A stretch of DNA of 64,000 nt from Mycobacterium numidiamassiliense (GTDB taxonomy: Bacteria > Actinomycetota > Actinomycetes > Mycobacteriales > Mycobacteriaceae): assembly GCF_900157365.1 (NCBI RefSeq), contig NZ_FUEZ01000004.1, forward strand, positions 310,001 through 374,000. The letters are read 5' to 3'. The first letter of the stretch is position 1, and each line of letters begins with the position of its first letter. The position numbers were made by a program, and so were the translations under genes. The notes under the pieces are model-generated. The model was not told where the DNA came from. It saw nothing but the letters and a program-made list of their open reading frames with translations, and made no database searches. Of this stretch, positions 49,398 to 57,872 are shown piece by piece.

Positions 49398-50582
49398 TCA
49401 GCCCACCGCGCCGGACAATCCGCGGACCGCCTGAAGTTCGGTGTCCCGATAGGGGCGCCCGTCGGGCAGCACGAGATCATGGAACCAGACCTTCGGCGGC
49501 GTTGTGTACGGGTGATCCCATGAGTCCCAAGGCAAATACGTTTGGGTCTTTCCGGCGACGAATCCCCAATTGATGGCACCGACGTTGTGCCGCTTGGCAA
49601 TTGGCAAGATGGTCTCGATGGTGCTGCCCTGGGTTCTGGCCATGTATTCGGTGCATAGGATCGGCCGCCCCATCGGCGTCAGTTCGTTGATCTTGGACTC
49701 GAATTCGGCCGGCTTGCCGTAGTTATGGAAGGTGACCACGTCAGCGTTGTCGAGTTGAATAGCGCTGATCGGGCTGCGGCCGCCGGGGTCTCCCCAGGCC
49801 CCTTGCCAGACACCGCTCGTCAACGGTTGAGTGGGGTCGACCGCGCGAGCCCAGCGGAACACCTGGGGCAGCAGTTCCGCCACGTGCTGCAGCTTGTCCG
49901 CGCGTTCGACCTTCCGGTATTCCTTTGCGGGATTGTCGGGTTCGTTCCACAGATCCCATCCCAAAACGCGGTCGTCATTACGGAATTGACTCAACACGCC
50001 GGTGACGTAGTCCTGCATGACAGCGGTGTACCGGGGATCGCCGAGACGTTCTGCACCCGGGCTCTGCACCCATCCGGAGTTGTGCACCCCACGTATCGGC
50101 GCGCGCTGGGGACCGAACTTGGGGAACGGGTCCCAGCAGGAGTCGAACAGGACGAAGAGCGGCTTGATGCCGTGGTGTGAAGCGATGCCCACGAATTGTC
50201 CCAGGCGGTTCTGGAATCCCTGGCGATCCTGGGCCCACAGCTGGTCGTGCAGAAAGACCCGCATGGTGTTGAAGCCGTGCGAGCGGGCCAAACCCAGCTC
50301 GCCGTCGATGCGCTGAGGGTCAAAAGTTCCCTGCTGGAACATCTCAAGCTGATTGATGGCGTTTGAGGGGACGTAGTTCGCGCCGACCAGCCACCCCTGC
50401 GCTCGGTACCACGTGTTGGCGCGGTCGGTCGACCACCGGCCCGCTTCAGCTGCGGCGCGGGGCATTTTGGCCAGCGCCGTACCCGCTGCCAGCAGCAGCG
50501 GTAGCTTCAGGGTGGTTCGACGGTTCAACACGATGTGACGGTAATTTTCCGGCCTCGTGTGCCCAGTTCGGCTTACCGACAC
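49398..50582 (-). CDS. Exported glycoside hydrolase family 5-like protein
   Basis: The protein has 394 residues. The N-terminus R-R-T-T-L-K-L-P-L-L-L-A-A-G-T-A-L-A-K-M is Tat-like, with cleavage near A-A-A-E. The (beta/alpha)8 barrel of clan GH-A is indicated by the acid/base E214 in L-W-N-E-P and the nucleophile E312 in I-L-C-T-E-Y-M. Other markers are R-V-F-L-H-D-Q-L-W and T-F-H-N-Y-G. It probably cleaves a beta-glycoside outside the membrane; the substrate (plant or envelope glycan) is unknown. Confidence 0.85.
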   Translation of the reverse strand: MSVSRTGHTRPENYRHIVLNRRTTLKLPLLLAAGTALAKMPRAAAEAGRWSTDRANTWYRAQGWLVGANYVPSNAINQLEMFQQGTFDPQRIDGELGLARSHGFNTMRVFLHDQLWAQDRQGFQNRLGQFVGIASHHGIKPLFVLFDSCWDPFPKFGPQRAPIRGVHNSGWVQSPGAERLGDPRYTAVMQDYVTGVLSQFRNDDRVLGWDLWNEPDNPAKEYRKVERADKLQHVAELLPQVFRWARAVDPTQPLTSGVWQGAWGDPGGRSPISAIQLDNADVVTFHNYGKPAEFESKINELTPMGRPILCTEYMARTQGSTIETILPIAKRHNVGAINWGFVAGKTQTYLPWDSWDHPYTTPPKVWFHDLVLPDGRPYRDTELQAVRGLSGAVG

Positions 50583-50648
50583 GCAGTGGATTGAGAGTGG
50601 AAATTGTTATCTCCCTGTGACCCAAGGCTCTTGAGCGCAGCCGGATGA

Positions 50649-51140
50649 CTAGCGCAGCTTGCGACCGTCCTTGTCGGTCACGCTGCCGGTCAACATCATG
50701 ACCCCGTCCACGATGGCCCAGATGATGCTGCCGGCCAGCACTGGGAAGCCGAAAAAGCAGAACAGGCCGAAGACTATGCCGAAGAGCCCGACACACAACT
50801 GCGCAACGGCGATCTGGGTCGAGTCGATATAGAAGCGGCCGATCCCGAAGATACCGAGGAACAGCTGCAAGAGGCCGGCCGTGGTCGCGGACTTATCCGA
50901 GAGAGGCACACCGGTGGCGGGATCGCGCCCAAATGGGGCTTGCGGGTCGTACCCCGGGTAGCCGACATACGGCTGATAACCGGGATAGGGCTGAGGGGCC
51001 GAATAGCCGCGCGGCGGCGGGTAACCCGGGTAACCGGACGGAGGCGGGCCTTGTGGGCTTGGCTGTGCTCCGTACCCGTACGGCTGCCACCCCTCCGGCG
51101 GCGGACCGTAGGGGTATTCCGGCGGATTCGGCGTCGACAT
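50649..51140 (-). CDS. Pro/Tyr-rich TM2-domain membrane protein
   Basis: The protein has 163 residues. Residues 1-75 are a Pro/Gly/Tyr-rich tail with repeated P-G-Y and P-P units. The TM2 domain follows: S-A-T-T-A-G-L-L-Q-L-F-L-G-I-F-G-I-G-R-F-Y-I-D and a second helix with G-S-I-I-W-A-I-V-D-G-V-M-M-L-T-G. It is a common mycobacterial envelope protein type of unknown function. Confidence 0.8.
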   Translation of the reverse strand: MSTPNPPEYPYGPPPEGWQPYGYGAQPSPQGPPPSGYPGYPPPRGYSAPQPYPGYQPYVGYPGYDPQAPFGRDPATGVPLSDKSATTAGLLQLFLGIFGIGRFYIDSTQIAVAQLCVGLFGIVFGLFCFFGFPVLAGSIIWAIVDGVMMLTGSVTDKDGRKLR

Positions 51141-51240
51141 GGGCCGAGTTAACCCCTAGCGGTGGCCTGCCGTCCATACCGGCCAATATGGCGCGGCGCG
51201 GAAGCTTCAAACTGCGGCCCCGACGGAGCAAACTGAACGC

Positions 51241-51627
51241 GTGGCAGAACGCAATGTGCTGGGCGGCCCGCTGGAGCCCTGTGGCACTGACCCGCTCACC
51301 GGTTATTACCGCGACGGTTGCTGCTCGACCGGGCCCGAGGACCTTGGCCGCCACACTATTTGCGCCGTGATGACGGCTGAATTCTTGGAGCATCAGCGCT
51401 CCATCGGCAATGACCTGCTGACTCCGGTCCCCGAATACCGGTTCCCCGGCCTGCTGCCGGGTGACCGCTGGTGTGTGACGGCCCTGAATTGGCTCCGGGC
51501 CCATCACGACGGCTGCGCCGCCCCGGTGGTGGTGGCCTCCACCCACGAACGCACCCTCGAAGTCGTGCCGATCGAGGCGCTACTCGAGCACCAGGTCGAC
51601 GTCCCCGACGACCTGGCCAACTTATAG
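51241..51627 (+). CDS. DUF2237 family protein
   Basis: The protein has 128 residues from GTG 51241. It has the family's characteristic N-V-L-G-G-P-L-E-P-C-G-T-D-P-L-T-G-Y-Y-R-D-G-C-C, followed by H-T-I-C-A-V-M-T and G-D-R-W-C-V-T-A. The five cysteines and their spacing suggest a metal or redox site. Cytoplasmic. Function unknown. Confidence 0.85.
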   Translation: MAERNVLGGPLEPCGTDPLTGYYRDGCCSTGPEDLGRHTICAVMTAEFLEHQRSIGNDLLTPVPEYRFPGLLPGDRWCVTALNWLRAHHDGCAAPVVVASTHERTLEVVPIEALLEHQVDVPDDLANL

Positions 51628-51696
51628 AGCCTGCGATCTGCGCTTCGCTACTGTGATACGTCGAATGTGCTCCCACCACGTCGAGGAGGCGGTCGC

Positions 51697-52968
51697 ATGG
51701 GCTCTGTGGTCCCCGACATCGCTGACATCGACTTCGACGATCTGACGTCGCCCCAACTGACCGACATCCAGCGTCAGGTCCTGGAATTCACCGAGGCCAA
51801 ACGCGTCGAGTTCGACATCGACCAGATGTTCGGCGAAGCCGTCGAGCAGGCAGGTGTGGGTGACGATGTGGACGACTCCGACGGCTTCGCCGACCGGCTG
51901 GCCGCGCACCTCGCCGCGATCGAGGCCGACGAAGGCTTGCGTGAGCTCACCCGTTCGACGTTGCGGCAACGGGTGGTTCGCCTGCTGCGCAACCGGTTGT
52001 CGTTGACCGAACTGCTCAAGCGCTATCCCGAGATCGAGTCAATCCCGATCGAAAAGCCCTTCATCGTCGTGGGGATGCCGCGCTCCGGCACCACGCATCT
52101 GGTCAATCTCATTGCGGCCGATCCGCGCCGGCGCGCGTTGCCGTACTGGGAGAGCCAGGATCCGATACCCGCACGCGGTCAGGGCCCTGGCATCGTCGGG
52201 GTTGATCCGCGCTACGCGCGAGCCAGGGCCGAGCACGACGCGCTGATGGCCAGCGCCCCCGTGGTGGCGGCCATGCACGACCGCTTCCCCGAGGCGATCG
52301 AGGAGGAAGTCGAACTCCTCGACCTCGACCTGGCCTCCTATGTCTTGGAATGGCATGCGCGCGCACCGGATTGGCGCGACTACTACCTGGCGCTGGACCA
52401 AACGCGGCACTACGCGTATATGAGAAAAGTGCTGCAGGCGCTGACCTTTCTGCGCGGGCCCCGGACGTGGATTCTCAAGAGCCCGCAGCACTGTGAGCAA
52501 CTCGGCCCGCTGATGGCAACCTTCCCGGATGCGACCGTCGCCTTCACACACCGCGACCCCGTCGCGGTCGTCCAGTCGGCGATCACCATGATGGCCTACT
52601 CCGATCGGCTGCGCCGCACGAGCATCGACCCGGCCTGGCTGCTGGATTACTGGAGCGATCGGGTACACCGCCTGCTCAGCGCATGCGTGCGCGACCGCGA
52701 CATCGTGCCGGCCGAACGCAGCATCGATGTCAGCTTCCATCACCTCAACGGCAACGAAATGCCAGTGCTGGAAGAGTTTTACCGGCGTGGCGGAATTGAG
52801 CTGACGCCGCAGGTGCGGGCGCGGTTTCAGCGCTACCTGGACGGCAATCCGCGCGGCAAACACGGCCGCATCCGCTACGACCTGCAACGCCACTTCGGCG
52901 TCTCGGCCGACGAACTGCGCGCCCGATTCGACTTCTACTTCGACAGGTTCGACGTACGCCCGGAATAG
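51697..52968 (+). CDS. Sulfotransferase-family protein
   Basis: The protein has 423 residues from ATG 51697. The PAPS-binding loop is V-V-G-M-P-R-S-G-T-T-H at about 125-135, and the 3'-phosphate region includes F-T-H-R-D-P-V-A-V-V-Q-S. An N-terminal helical region of about 115 residues is typical of mycobacterial Stf-like proteins. It should transfer sulfate from PAPS to a hydroxyl group. It stands directly before a sulfatase-like metallo-hydrolase gene (gap under 30 bp), so the two may act on the same compound in opposite directions. Confidence 0.85.
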   Translation: MGSVVPDIADIDFDDLTSPQLTDIQRQVLEFTEAKRVEFDIDQMFGEAVEQAGVGDDVDDSDGFADRLAAHLAAIEADEGLRELTRSTLRQRVVRLLRNRLSLTELLKRYPEIESIPIEKPFIVVGMPRSGTTHLVNLIAADPRRRALPYWESQDPIPARGQGPGIVGVDPRYARARAEHDALMASAPVVAAMHDRFPEAIEEEVELLDLDLASYVLEWHARAPDWRDYYLALDQTRHYAYMRKVLQALTFLRGPRTWILKSPQHCEQLGPLMATFPDATVAFTHRDPVAVVQSAITMMAYSDRLRRTSIDPAWLLDYWSDRVHRLLSACVRDRDIVPAERSIDVSFHHLNGNEMPVLEEFYRRGGIELTPQVRARFQRYLDGNPRGKHGRIRYDLQRHFGVSADELRARFDFYFDRFDVRPE

Positions 52969-52997
52969 GCCGCCACGGAATGGAAGAGACGTCAGCG

Positions 52998-54254
52998 ATG
53001 AGTCAACAGTTCGAACCGGTCTACCGCAGCCGGCCCGGCGCGGATGGCCTGCGCCCGGCGGCCGCCGAAAGGGCCGAGCAGATCGCCCCGGGGCTGTGGT
53101 GTTCGCCGGGGCTGTCGAACGCCTACCTGCTGACCACCGGCGACGGGCGGGTGATTGTCAACACCGGCATGGGCTTCGAGGGACCGGTGCATCGCGCCAA
53201 CTTCGACGCCGTCGACACCTCGCCGGTGCGCTACGTCATCTTCACCCAAGGCCACGTGGACCACGTCGGCGGCCTGGACAGTGTGCGTGATCCGGATACA
53301 ACCGTTGTAGCACAAGCGAACTGGAGAACATGGCGAGATGACAACGAGCGGCTGCTCCCATTCCGGGCCAGCCGCAGCGCATTTGCTTTCAGGGACACCC
53401 TCACCACCGGCATCCAGGCCATTCACCGCCGGCTCGGCACTACGCGGTTGCCGGGACAAAGCGTGCCCACCGTCGACCTGGACTTCGAGGAAACCCTTAC
53501 CCTCGAGATCGGCGGCCGACAGCTGGAGCTGATCGCCGTGCCGGGCGGGGAGACCACCGACTCGCTGGTCGTGTGGCTACCCGAGGAGCGAATATGCCTG
53601 TGTGGAAACACTTTCGGCCCGATATTCGGGCACATTCCCAACCTCGTGACCATGCGTGGTGACCGCTACCGCGATGCCCTGGCCGCCATCGCATCGATTG
53701 AGCGGGTGCGCGACCTGAAGCCCGAACTCCTCGTCACCGGCCACTTCGCGCCGATCAACGGCACCGACCTCATCAACGCCGAGCTCACCCGGCTGCGCGA
53801 CGCCATCCAATACATCCACGACGAGACCGTCGCCGGGATGAACGCCGGCAAAGACGTGGCAACCCTGATGCGCGAGATCACCTTGCCTGCGGAATACGAA
53901 GTGGGCCAAGGATATGGGAAAGTCTCCTGGGATGTCCGCGCCGTCTGGGAAAACTATTCGGGGTGGTTCCACCAGCGCTCGACGACGGAGCTTTATCCGG
54001 TCGGATTCGACGCCGTCACCGCCGACGTGGTCGAACTGGCCGGCGCCGACGCACTCGTGGACCGGGCGCGCGCCCACCTCGCCGCGGACCGCCCACTGCA
54101 TGCTATTCACCTCGCCGAGGCGGTCGCCATGGCACAGGCAGAGCATCCGGGTGCCCGCGAAGTCTTGCGTGCGGCGCACGAAATCTTGCTGGGAAACACT
54201 ACGAACTTCTGGGAAAAGGCTTGGCTGTCAAAGCAAATCGCGAAGAATTCGTGA
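52998..54254 (+). CDS. Alkyl-sulfatase-like metallo-beta-lactamase-fold protein with altered metal motif
   Basis: The protein has 418 residues from ATG 52998 (GGAAGAG upstream); ATG 52980 is possible. MBL fold: the H-x-H-x-D-H motif reads Q84-G-H86-V-D88-H89, so the first histidine is Gln. It then has the alkyl-sulfatase dimerisation domain (W-E-N-Y-S-G-W-F-H-Q-R). It stops after that domain, lacking the SCP-2-like end seen in the 626-residue enzyme at 19691. It may be a hydrolase with one altered metal site. Confidence 0.82.
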   Translation: MSQQFEPVYRSRPGADGLRPAAAERAEQIAPGLWCSPGLSNAYLLTTGDGRVIVNTGMGFEGPVHRANFDAVDTSPVRYVIFTQGHVDHVGGLDSVRDPDTTVVAQANWRTWRDDNERLLPFRASRSAFAFRDTLTTGIQAIHRRLGTTRLPGQSVPTVDLDFEETLTLEIGGRQLELIAVPGGETTDSLVVWLPEERICLCGNTFGPIFGHIPNLVTMRGDRYRDALAAIASIERVRDLKPELLVTGHFAPINGTDLINAELTRLRDAIQYIHDETVAGMNAGKDVATLMREITLPAEYEVGQGYGKVSWDVRAVWENYSGWFHQRSTTELYPVGFDAVTADVVELAGADALVDRARAHLAADRPLHAIHLAEAVAMAQAEHPGAREVLRAAHEILLGNTTNFWEKAWLSKQIAKNS

Positions 54255-54270
54255 CGAAAGGATACCGATC

Positions 54271-54756
54271 ATGGGGTTTGCACTTCGACCCGACGACTTC
54301 TACCACACCGGGATCGTCGTTCCCGACCTCGACGCAGCGATGGCCCGCCTCAGCGCGCTGGCCGGCTATCGGTGGATCGCCCCGCTCAGCTACACGCTGC
54401 CCTTCCGCACCACGGAAGGAGTTCGCGAACTGACCTCGACGATCGTCTACTCCGTGCAGAGCCCGTACATCGAGCTTGTTCAGGAGGTTCCGGGAACGCC
54501 GTGGACGGCTGCACCGGGAAATTCCGTCCACCATGTCGGCTACTTCACCGACAACCTCGTCGAGACCGCACGTGCGTTGGAGAGCAACGGTTTCCGCTTC
54601 GAGATGACCGGGGAAATACCGGGGTCGGAGTTCGGGATGTTTGCCTACTACGTCGACGCGGTCGGCACCCGTGTCGAGATCGTCGACCGCGCGCTTTTCC
54701 CCGACTTCGCCGCATTCGTCGAGTCCATCGCCGCACCCGGCCCCGCTGGAGCGTGA
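54271..54756 (+). CDS. VOC-superfamily (glyoxalase/extradiol-type) protein
   Basis: The protein has 161 residues. Paired beta-alpha-beta-beta-beta modules carry possible metal ligands: H in F-Y-H-T-G-I-V-V, H in S-V-H-H-V-G-Y-F, and E in T-R-V-E-I-V-D-R. The pattern is like methylmalonyl-CoA epimerase/glyoxalase-type VOC enzymes. It sits in a row of catabolic genes, 16 bp after the sulfatase-like gene and 1 bp before the luciferase-like gene. Confidence 0.8.
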   Translation: MGFALRPDDFYHTGIVVPDLDAAMARLSALAGYRWIAPLSYTLPFRTTEGVRELTSTIVYSVQSPYIELVQEVPGTPWTAAPGNSVHHVGYFTDNLVETARALESNGFRFEMTGEIPGSEFGMFAYYVDAVGTRVEIVDRALFPDFAAFVESIAAPGPAGA

Positions 54757-54757
54757 C

Positions 54758-55729
54758 ATGCTGCTGACGGTGCTGCGCTTCAACTTCGCTTCCCCGCAAG
54801 GAAAGCCGAAGACGCAGAGCGCGCTGTTATCGGCCGCCTTGGAGCTGGCGCAGTGGGGCGAGTCGCATGGCATCACATCGATCAGCGTCGACGAGCATCA
54901 CGCCACCGGGCACGGGTGGAGCTGCAACCCCATCATGGCCGCGGCAATGTTCCTCGCGCGCACGTCGACGCTGATCGCCAGCGTGGACTGCGCGCTCGGG
55001 CCGTTGTGGAATCCGGTCCGGCTCGCCGAAGACATTGCGCTGGTCGACAATATGAGTCGCGGCCGGCTGCACACGACGGTGGGCCTGGGCTACCGAACCA
55101 TCGAATACGACTCGCTCGGTGTGGATTTCAGCCAGCGCGGTACGCGCATGGACAACCTGGTCGAGCGGATGCTGTCGGTCTGGTCGGGCGCCGATTCGGA
55201 CGCGGGCGTGTGTACCGGCAGCTGGACCCGGCCGCATCCGCCGCTGTATGTCGGTGGCGGTGCGCGCGCCACCGCGCGGCGGGCGGCGCGCTTCGGGTTG
55301 CCGCTCAGCCTCGCCGACCATCTGCCCGATATCGCGGACTACTACCGCGAATTGTGTTCGCGGGCCGGCATCAAGCCGTTCATTCTGATGCCCGGACCGG
55401 TCAACCGCGGAATGATCTACCTGCACGAGGATCCGGACCGGGCCTGGGCCCAGCTCGGCGAGCACATCCTTTGGGAGGCAGTGACTTACGGCGAGTGGTC
55501 GACCGATCAGCGGTCGCTCATGCACCTGCCCGGCGTCCGCACGCTGGACGAAGTCAGGGCGTCGGGGCGATATCGCTTTCTGACTCCCGACCAGCTCATC
55601 GCCGAAGTCCGAGAAGCCGAAAACTACGGGCCGCTGGTGATGCATCCCCTGGTCGGCGGCATGCCCGTCGACGAAGCGTGGAAGTCGGTGCAGTTACTCA
55701 CCGACGTGGTGCTACCCGCGCTCGCTTGA
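54758..55729 (+). CDS. Luciferase-like (LLM class) flavin/F420-dependent oxidoreductase
   Basis: The protein has 323 residues from ATG 54758. TIM-barrel LLM features include S-V-D-E-H-H-A-T-G-H near residue 43-52, L-A-E-D-I-A-L-V-D-N-M-S-R-G-R-L and V-G-L-G-Y-R. P-L-Y-V-G-G-G-A-R-A-T-A-R-R-A-A is the cofactor phosphate-binding strand. In mycobacteria the cofactor may be FMN or F420. Last gene of the plus-strand run before the convergent GntR gene. Confidence 0.87.
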   Translation: MLLTVLRFNFASPQGKPKTQSALLSAALELAQWGESHGITSISVDEHHATGHGWSCNPIMAAAMFLARTSTLIASVDCALGPLWNPVRLAEDIALVDNMSRGRLHTTVGLGYRTIEYDSLGVDFSQRGTRMDNLVERMLSVWSGADSDAGVCTGSWTRPHPPLYVGGGARATARRAARFGLPLSLADHLPDIADYYRELCSRAGIKPFILMPGPVNRGMIYLHEDPDRAWAQLGEHILWEAVTYGEWSTDQRSLMHLPGVRTLDEVRASGRYRFLTPDQLIAEVREAENYGPLVMHPLVGGMPVDEAWKSVQLLTDVVLPALA

Positions 55730-55776
55730 AAGACTCTGCCGATAAGTCCCGTTCGCTGATTGGCTAGACCACACCG

Positions 55777-56430
55777 TCACGCGCGCTGCTCCAGCCAATC
55801 GGCCAGCGAACGCCCGGCGTCGAGCACATGTCGCTCGGCGATCACCCGCGCCCGCTCGGCATCCTTGGCGCCGAGCGCGTCGAGCAACTGCTCGTGTTCG
55901 TCGAGCGAATGCTTCTCGTGATCCGGGAACAAGGTGAGGAAGTTGCTTGGCACCACCCGCGCCGCCTGCTTGATTTGCGTCATCAGGCGAGGGGAGTGCG
56001 CGGCACGGTGAATCTTCTGGTGGAACTGCCAGTTCGCCTCGCCGATGCTGTCGTCGCCGGATCGCGCGACCACGTCTGCCGCTAGCTCGCGCAGCATCGC
56101 GAGTTCATTCGGTTCAATCCGCTCGGCCGCCCACGCCGCGGCCTGCCCGGTCAGCACACCGAGAATGGTGAAGCTGTCCAGCACATCGGTGGGGCTGATG
56201 CCGATGACGGTGACGCCGCTGCGGGGTGCGACCCGGACCAGGCCTTCAAAGGAGAGTTCCAGCAGCGCCTCGCGCACCGGGGTCCGGCTCGTCGCGAACT
56301 CTTCGGTGATGGCATCGAGGTCGACCCGTGCGCCGGCGGGCAGGGCGCCGGTGAGGATTCGGTCCCGCAGTTCCCGCGCGGCGCGCTCGCGCACCGTGCC
56401 CGATATGTCGATCCCCGAGGTTGACGCCAT
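55777..56430 (-). CDS. GntR-family regulator, FadR/FCD subfamily
   Basis: The protein has 217 residues. The winged helix includes R-D-R-I-L-T-G-A-L-P-A-G-A-R-V-D and F-A-T-S-R-T-P-V-R-E-A-L-L-E-L. The FCD ligand domain carries metal-type histidines (W-Q-F-H-Q-K-I-H and D-E-H-E-Q-L-L). It is divergent from the monooxygenase/CoA-transferase/lyase operon. The dyad ATCTGA-N4-TCAGAT between them is the likely operator. The ligand is probably a carboxylate from that pathway. Confidence 0.88.
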   Translation of the reverse strand: MASTSGIDISGTVRERAARELRDRILTGALPAGARVDLDAITEEFATSRTPVREALLELSFEGLVRVAPRSGVTVIGISPTDVLDSFTILGVLTGQAAAWAAERIEPNELAMLRELAADVVARSGDDSIGEANWQFHQKIHRAAHSPRLMTQIKQAARVVPSNFLTLFPDHEKHSLDEHEQLLDALGAKDAERARVIAERHVLDAGRSLADWLEQRA

Positions 56431-56467
56431 CCACGCATGCTATCAAACCGTACATCTAGCATTTGAA

Positions 56468-56483
56468 ATCTGAAATATCAGAT
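56468..56483. promoter_or_regulatory. GntR operator-like dyad ATCTGA-N4-TCAGAT
   Basis: The perfect 6-bp inverted repeat with an AATA spacer sits in an AT-rich stretch (56450-56500), 38 bp from the GntR start and 15 bp upstream of GTG 56499. It favours GTG 56499 over an in-frame start at 56463 for the monooxygenase. Confidence 0.6.
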
Positions 56484-56498
56484 GTTAGATTCCGAAAT

Positions 56499-57872
56499 GT
56501 GACTAATCGGCGCACAGACAAGATGTCCCTGGTTGCGTTCATGCAGGCGGGTAGTACCTCGGTGTATTCCGGGTCTTGGCGCCATCCGGCAACCGAACAC
56601 GGCTACCTCGACGCGTCCTACTACGCCAAGATCGGGCGGCAGCTCGAAGAGGGCTGCTTCGACCTGATGTTCTTCGACGACCGCCTGGCGATGCCGGGTG
56701 TGTACGGCGGCTCGGTGGCCGAGGCGGTCTACCACGGTGCACGGCCGGTCAAGCTGGACCTCGGGATTGTGCTCGGGGTGTTGGCGCAGGCCACGTCGCG
56801 TATCGGGCTGGGCGCGACGTACTCGACCACCTATTACGCGCCGTTCCATGTCGCGCGGACCTTCGCCACGCTGGACCACCTTTCCCGCGGGCGGGCGGCG
56901 TGGAACGTGGTTACCTCGGTCAATGACAGCGAGGCCCAGAACTTCGGCGTCGACGCCCACCTGGGCCACGACGAGCGTTACGACCGCGCCGACGAATTCA
57001 TGGACGTGGTCGCCGGGCTCTGGGACACGTGGGAGGACGGCGCGATCCTGCACGACCGGATAGGCGGCCAGTACGCCGACCCGGCCAAGGTGCACGAGCT
57101 GGGCCATGTCGGCCACTTCTTCACCGCGCGTGGACCGCTGACCGTGCCCCGCACCCCGCAGGGCCGGCCGGTCATTATCCAGGCCGGCTCGTCGGGCCGT
57201 GGGCGCGAATTCGCCTCGCGCTGGGCCGAATTGATCTTCACCGGCGACCCGGACCTCGAGGTCGCGCGCAGCCACTACTCCGATCAGAAAGAACGCATCG
57301 CCGAGGCCGGACGCGATCCTGCCGCGGTCCGGATCTGCCCGATGGCCTACGCTGTGGTCGGCGAATCCGAGGCGCACGCCAAGGAACGCGAAGCCTTATT
57401 CCTCAATGATCTGGTTGACCCCATGGCATCGCTGACACTGTTGTCGGAGTTGATGAATTACGACTTCGCACAGCACGATCTCGACGACCCGGTGACCGAC
57501 GAGCTCATCGCGTCGGTGTCGGGCATCCGCGGGCTCGTCCAGAACCTGCGCACCCATATCGGTGGAGACACCGTTACCGTGCGTGATCTGGCCGGCCACC
57601 GCGCCACCCTGCTGCAGGGGCCCCGCTTCGTCGGCACCGGCGACCAGGTCGCCGACCAGATGGCGGACTGGTTCGAAAGCGGAGCCTGCGACGGGTTCGT
57701 CTTGGCCGCAACGCATCTGCCCGGCGCATTCGAAGACGTGGTGCGCATGGTGGTCCCGGAGCTTCAAAGACGCGGGTTGTTCCGTACCGCATATGAGTCC
57801 GACACGTTGCGGGGACACCTTGGGCTGCAACGACCTTCGAATACCCGGGTGGCCGCCGGTGCACATGCTTGA
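56499..57872 (+). CDS. NtaA/SnaA/DszA-type flavin monooxygenase (LLM class)
   Basis: The protein has 457 residues from GTG 56499. The NtaA-family opening follows (M-S-L-V-A-F-M-Q-A-G-S-T, G-S-W-R-H-P, Y-Y-A-K-I-G-R-Q-L-E). Later blocks are F-A-T-L-D-H-L-S-R-G-R-A-A-W-N-V-V-T-S, W-E-D-G-A and I-I-Q-A-G-S-S-G-R-G-R-E-F-A. It is an FMNH2-dependent two-component monooxygenase for C-N, C-S or ring oxidation; a separate flavin reductase is needed and is not in the window. It overlaps the CoA-transferase gene. Confidence 0.88.
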   Translation: MTNRRTDKMSLVAFMQAGSTSVYSGSWRHPATEHGYLDASYYAKIGRQLEEGCFDLMFFDDRLAMPGVYGGSVAEAVYHGARPVKLDLGIVLGVLAQATSRIGLGATYSTTYYAPFHVARTFATLDHLSRGRAAWNVVTSVNDSEAQNFGVDAHLGHDERYDRADEFMDVVAGLWDTWEDGAILHDRIGGQYADPAKVHELGHVGHFFTARGPLTVPRTPQGRPVIIQAGSSGRGREFASRWAELIFTGDPDLEVARSHYSDQKERIAEAGRDPAAVRICPMAYAVVGESEAHAKEREALFLNDLVDPMASLTLLSELMNYDFAQHDLDDPVTDELIASVSGIRGLVQNLRTHIGGDTVTVRDLAGHRATLLQGPRFVGTGDQVADQMADWFESGACDGFVLAATHLPGAFEDVVRMVVPELQRRGLFRTAYESDTLRGHLGLQRPSNTRVAAGAHA

